DNA of 64,000 nt from contig VZRS01000327.1 in assembly GCA_013398055.1 (NCBI GenBank), positions 187,625-251,624 on the forward strand, in the 5' to 3' direction. Shown piece after piece: positions 59,161 to 64,000 of the stretch (position 1 is its first letter; every line of letters starts with the position of its first letter). The translations under genes were made by a program, and so were the position numbers. Origin of the DNA: Ifrita kowaldi (taxonomy: Eukaryota > Chordata > Aves > Passeriformes > Cinclosomatidae). Under the pieces are notes generated by a model. It had not been told where the DNA came from, did no database searches, and worked only from the letters and a program-made list of their open reading frames with translations.

Positions 59161-62100
59161 CTGGAAGAGAAAGAAAGCAGAAAACCTAAAATTTATAATG
59201 TGTGAGGTATGTGGAGGGGCTCTGTTGGGGCATGCAGTTTGCAGTAATAACATTTTATGTGTGCTGTGGAAAACAGGGATGTGCAGCAGGAAAAGGAAAA
59301 TTCAGGCTTGACCTGCAGTTTAATTGTGCTGAATCTACACAGCTCCCCTTGGCCCCCCAACCAAATGAACTTGCTGTTTCTCCATGCATTTACTGTCCTG
59401 TAAAATTGTACTTGCTGTTTCTTTAAACGAAAGGCTCTTTAAGTGAGTCTACTTCTTATTCCACGTTCCATCACTCTGAGGGCACTTGCTGTGCTCCTGA
59501 CTTCAGGGCCATCACTTCCATTTCCAGCAGCAAAACAGGATAAACCCAGGCTAAGCAGCTCCACTTGCAGGTTGGGCAACACTTGAGGCCAAGGGACCAG
59601 CCACTTGCAGCTATCCTTGTCCACACAGATCCATGTCCATACAGGGAGGTTTTCTTCCCAGATAAGATCAGTCATTTACAGTGTGAGAAACACATTAGTC
59701 AAGAGTTTAGCTTTGTATTCATATTTCCATTTGCTTTTTAAGTCCCAAGTAAACTGTAGAAATCTTTTTGTCATATGACCTCAAGTCAGGAACTCCAATG
59801 CCATTAAACCACAAATTTTCCACATTATTTTATCATGTTACCAATGTCAAACATTACCTAGGTGTTATTCCACACACATGGAATTCCACGTATATGGGTG
59901 TGCTATTAGTCAGTCCCATCCACACCCATAAACCAAGCAGTACCTACTGCTAATGTCACCTGAGCCAGGCTTTACCTGCAAAAACTCACTATGGGGAGAG
60001 GAGCTAATTCCAGCAATTGGGAAAAGCAGCAGGAAGCTGGGCATAGCCCATGGACACACACTGGCTGCTGCCTCCAGCCCTGTGAGTCACAAACATGCCT
60101 GGACTGATGAAAGACATAGATGCTGTGTAAAAAGCTGGAATCTGTTTAAGCTGGTTTAATTTGTTCTAGGGCAGCTCCCCAACAGAGCTGTCTTCCATCA
60201 TCTTCTCAGTAGACTGAAGCTGATGAAAAACCAAGCAGGGAAATAAAACACTGTCCTGTGAACAAATAATGAAGTGCGTATTGTGGGGCTCTGATACGAA
60301 GCTTACTTTTGACTAAAATAATCCCATAAATACTAATGGGAAACAAATGTCTATCATTGGTGCACAAGAGAACACACTGGCACTCCCAAATCTTGTAAAA
60401 ACGAAGAGAAGTAAAAAACAGATCCTGCCAGAAAAAGATCTTGGAAGTCCAATTCTTCAGTTCTTCCTAAGGCAAAACACCCATTGATAAAACCAAGCTT
60501 AGTTAAGAACTGCAAGATAGCGCCTTTGAGGTTTTTTTCCTACCACTGAAATCCAGCAAGCAACTTCCCCGGCTCAGAAGCCGCCCAGAGCCCTCTGGGC
60601 ACAGTTCCCTCCTCCACACCATGCATGCACACACACGTGGGGAAAACTGCTTCCAACATAGTAACTTCAAATTGTGTATTAAAAAAGGAATTTTGCTGCC
60701 AGGAATAATATAATTTTAACTGTTCCCCAATTTATATGCTTAAAACAAATATATATACAAGCAGGCTATGGGTTTCTAATTCCCAGATTTACATTATTAT
60801 TTCAAGGGAAATAAAGACTCAACCATGACACAGAGAGGAAAAGAAAGATCATAAAGATTTTTTGGGAAAAAAGCAACAGCCCATATGGCTGGCAGCACTG
60901 AGAGCGATGAAAGCCATTACCTTTAATTATGTGTGCCACATGGCTCAGATTCACACTCAGTCCAGGGTGGCTGAAGGCGAGGGCTGGGTCCTCTCCTCTG
61001 ACCTCATGTGCTCCTGCACACTGGTGCCATCCAGACGTTTGCTGGGGAGCACTGGACTGGCAGCAGTTTCCAGAATGGAAACCTCCTCCAGCAAAGGACT
61101 TCCAGACCATCATCTCCATGGACTTGCTTAAATCCAAGGTAGTTTGTAAAGTGTCGTGCCTTTGTTCCTGTTAAGCTCAGCAATTTGTACATGAATACCA
61201 AATGTTGCTATAAAGCTAAAACTTATTGATTGGGCACTCTCCAAAAGGCATGGAAGGCTGGTGATGTAAGGGAAAAACAGAGCCCTTCCTGCACTGCTTG
61301 GCATCCCCAATTGCCACCAGCTCCCTGTCCCTGTGGGAGGAGGATGTTCATGGTGGTGGCAGCTCACCTTTCCTCTGCTCAGCCATGCTATAAAGCCACA
61401 GGTGACCCACCAGCATCCATAGGGATCAAGAGGCTGCTCCTGTAGCACAAAAAGCCGCTCCCAGGTCAGAGCTCAGTCTCTTCTTCCTCAAAGGCTGTGA
61501 GACCTCTGCAAGACTTCGCTTTGTGCAAAACACTCACATACTCACCCTCAGAAACCCAGAACCAGATGGATTTCTTTCCAGTTTTCAAATTCAAGATCAG
61601 TTCAAATTTCCCCCCTTCGGGACCTAATTTGCTTTTCTTTGCTGGATTTTCTTCCTGCTTTTTATGGCCTTTTTAAAACTGAGTTCACAAAACCTTAAGA
61701 GCTGGCCTGTGGACTCTCACCAAGGACAACTCTTTTAGCCTACAAACCAGAAACTCCCAATTTGTTTTCTCACGCTTGGTGGTTTTTTTAAATGCATTTT
61801 GCAAAGTGTCCTATTTGTCCTTCCACCCTTTTTCAACCGCAAGTCCTTAGCTCTAGAGACCACAGAGATTTAGAGAACATCAGACTTCATATTCTGATCC
61901 AAAGCATTTAAAGTTCATTCACTTCAGTATGTTATATATTACACTTTTAAAAGACCAGAAGTACAAACAAAATAATTAATCTCCTTTTTCCAGACTACCA
62001 GACAGAGATTAAAACTGAAGATTGCTGATTTGAGAGGCCAACATTGGCTCCTAGAACTTCCAAGCAAGCCCCTCCACTCATGGCATGATTTGGAAGGGCT

Positions 62101-64000
62101 TTGAGCAATGATGGTTTCAGGGCATCTAGGAAACCTTCCTTGGGAGCAAACTCACCAGGTGCAGAGCTGGAAACATCTCCTAGATTACACCTCCAAGCCC
62201 CAAATCCACCCTCCATCTGCCCATTTGTGCAATGGTGGTGGGAGATTTGCTCAGACAGGACCAGCAGCAGCTCTGTCCCTGTGATGTGGGAGCTCATCCC
62301 CACAGGAATTGCCTGTACCTTGTTTATTTTCCTAATCCTGGGGGTGCTAGTCCTGTTCTCACACAACACATGAGACTCAAACAGAGCTGAACGCCATTAA
62401 CGCTTGGCTCAGCCCAAAGGAATTTTCTGCTTGATTTTCTTCAGATTCACCCTCTTCTCAAAAACAGAGTACGATGGGCCGGCATCAGCTGAATGTCTGC
62501 TGCCAAAATGCTGAATTACAGACACAAGCATTGCTACTTATGCACCAGTAGGTAAAGCATCCCTCAGCCATAGAGTCACCTAGAAGAGGTGCCTCTTGTG
62601 ACCATGTCTGGTTACCTGTGTCCATCATCCAGCAACAGCAGGACAAGCCTGTCTGCTCCAGCTCCTCCTTTGGCTTCTTTCTCCCTTGCCCCAAGCTTGG
62701 GTAATTGAGTCCCAATTGATTCTGGCCTCTCCTGGCAGAGGGCTTTCCGAAGATGAAGTTTTACTGCCTTCATTATTGCAAATCCTCTATCATGCAAATG
62801 TGCCAAGCAATTAAGCCTGAAGACATATCCCAGTACATCCTGACACCCTCAAGCCACGACTCAGCCTCTGCACAGAAGACAACTGCAATGCTGCAGTCCC
62901 TCCTCTCCTTCCCCCAGGTTTTCAACAGTAAAGCTACTGCTTCATCTCTGATAAACCAGTTCAAAAGTCCCAGAAATGGAAATCTTATTATTACCCCACA
63001 GAAGGGGTGTATGGGACAGCTAGCATGGACTTCATTTCAATGCAAATAAGTGATTTACACTGTGGCAAATGGCCACAGGAACAGGACTGATTCTCCAACA
63101 AAAGCCTCAGGAGAAGTCCCATGGGGAACTCTTATGACAAAGGCTGCTCCCAAAGCTTGGAGAAAAGGATAAATTTTAAAAGCTACACTCATTTTGACAC
63201 ATATTTCCCTATATGCACAGTTCAGATATTCTGTGCATATGCTGCTTTTACAGACTAAGTACCCTTCAGTCTAACTTTCAAAAGCTCCAGTAAGTACGAT
63301 CCCATTACTTAGCTCAGAAGATTAAGAGATAAGGAAAAAAGGTCGAGTCTAGTTTACTGAAGCTGGATAAACTGAGTGTGTGGGTTATTTTACAAGACAG
63401 ATTTCAAATATTCTGCCAAGCTCCCCTTTCAACGTATACCACAGTCTGAAGGAAAACCTTATCCATCACATCCTTCTCATTACACTCCTTTCACAGTTGT
63501 CAGCTAAATACCAAATTAGTTTTTCAGATCTTTTTAAGTAAGAGATCAAACTCTTAAAATCAGACAGTCTTTTTGTACAAAGGCTGCAGACAATGTTCAC
63601 ATGAAACATGACTCAAGCTGGAGCCTGGTGGAGCCCCAGCCCACCCGTATCCCCAGGACAGGCTGTACTGCACAAGAGCATGTAGTGACAGGACAAGGGG
63701 TAAAGGCTTCACACTGACAGAGGACAGGTTTAGATGGGACATTAGGAAGAAATTATTTCCTGTGAACATGGTGAGGCCCTGGCACAGGTTGCCCAGAGAA
63801 GCTGCAGATGCCCCATCCCTGGAAGTGTTCAAGGCCAGGCTGGATGGGGCTTGGAGCAACCTGGGATAGTGGAAGGTGTACCTGCCCATGGCAGGGGGAT
63901 GGAACTAGATTAGCTTTAAGATCCCTTTCAACCCAAACCATTCCATGATTCTGTATAGCACAAGGTATAGCACAAGGCCAGCACACACTTAACCCAGGGA
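59161..64000 (-). other. PDLIM4 intron upstream of the linker exon (part)
   Basis: 4.8 kb with no recognised PDLIM4 exon; in particular I looked for the AHRIHIDPE-type exon and did not find it. One CR1 copy lies at the right end. Confidence 0.55.
63650..63958 (+). mobile_element. CR1 LINE 3' fragment
   Basis: Plus-oriented. GATGCCCCATCCCTGGAAGT, GGCTGGATGGGGCTTGGAGC and the terminal AACCCAAACCATTCCATGAT are diagnostic of a CR1 3' end. It lies in PDLIM4 intron sequence. Confidence 0.92.

Noticed and set aside
1..64000. tRNA, rRNA or CRISPR features
   Set aside because: No cloverleaf with A/B-box consensus, rRNA core sequence or spaced direct-repeat array was seen by eye; a covariance-model scan was not possible.

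Overview
The window is vertebrate nuclear DNA, almost certainly from a bird. Genes are split into short exons with GT-AG introns of about 0.7-8 kb. The dispersed repeats are CR1 LINE 3' ends, the dominant avian non-LTR element, plus one LTR-derived insertion of a type I associate with songbirds (weak inference). All recognised genes lie on the minus strand. The order, in the direction of transcription, is PDLIM4 -> SLC22A4 -> SLC22A5, the same as on human 5q31.

Right part (51.2-64 kb): the last four coding exons of PDLIM4, a PDZ-LIM actin-associated protein. They run from a linker exon to the stop codon at 51223-51225 and include a complete LIM zinc finger split over two exons. The PDZ-coding exons lie beyond position 64000.

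Intergenic (42.4-51.2 kb): an LTR-like insertion (about 43.4-44.7 kb), a CR1 copy (about 44.9-45.3 kb), and a CpG-bearing, ORF-containing patch (45.8-46.8 kb) with no recognisable gene.

Centre (20.3-42.4 kb): a complete ten-exon SLC22A4 (OCTN1) gene. The joined coding exons total 1662 nt (553 codons plus stop). The lengths of exons 1-9 are 393, 104, 155, 172, 127, 101, 215, 183 and 136 nt, matching the human OCTN splice positions as I know them. The short last exon (20282-20357) was found by reading frame and similarity to the human OCTN1 tail.

Left part (1-16.6 kb): exons 2-5 of the paralogue SLC22A5 (OCTN2, carnitine transporter). Exon 1 is missing: a single N at 16560 separates intron/CR1 sequence from a GC-rich promoter-like stretch, so the exon was probably lost in a collapsed assembly gap. 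Exons 6-10 lie left of position 1. A second N at 42404 sits one base upstream of the SLC22A4 start codon and removes that promoter.

SLC22A4 and SLC22A5 are head-to-tail duplicates encoding twelve-helix plasma-membrane transporters (ergothioneine/organic cations and Na+/carnitine, respectively). PDLIM4 is a conserved neighbour, not a functional partner. The most interesting unexplained item is an exon-like ORF at 15415-15659 on the minus strand. It has good splice consensus at both ends, coding-like codons and no family I recognise, and it lies inside what should be SLC22A5 intron 1. No dramatic new system is evident; the rest is ordinary intron and repeat sequence.
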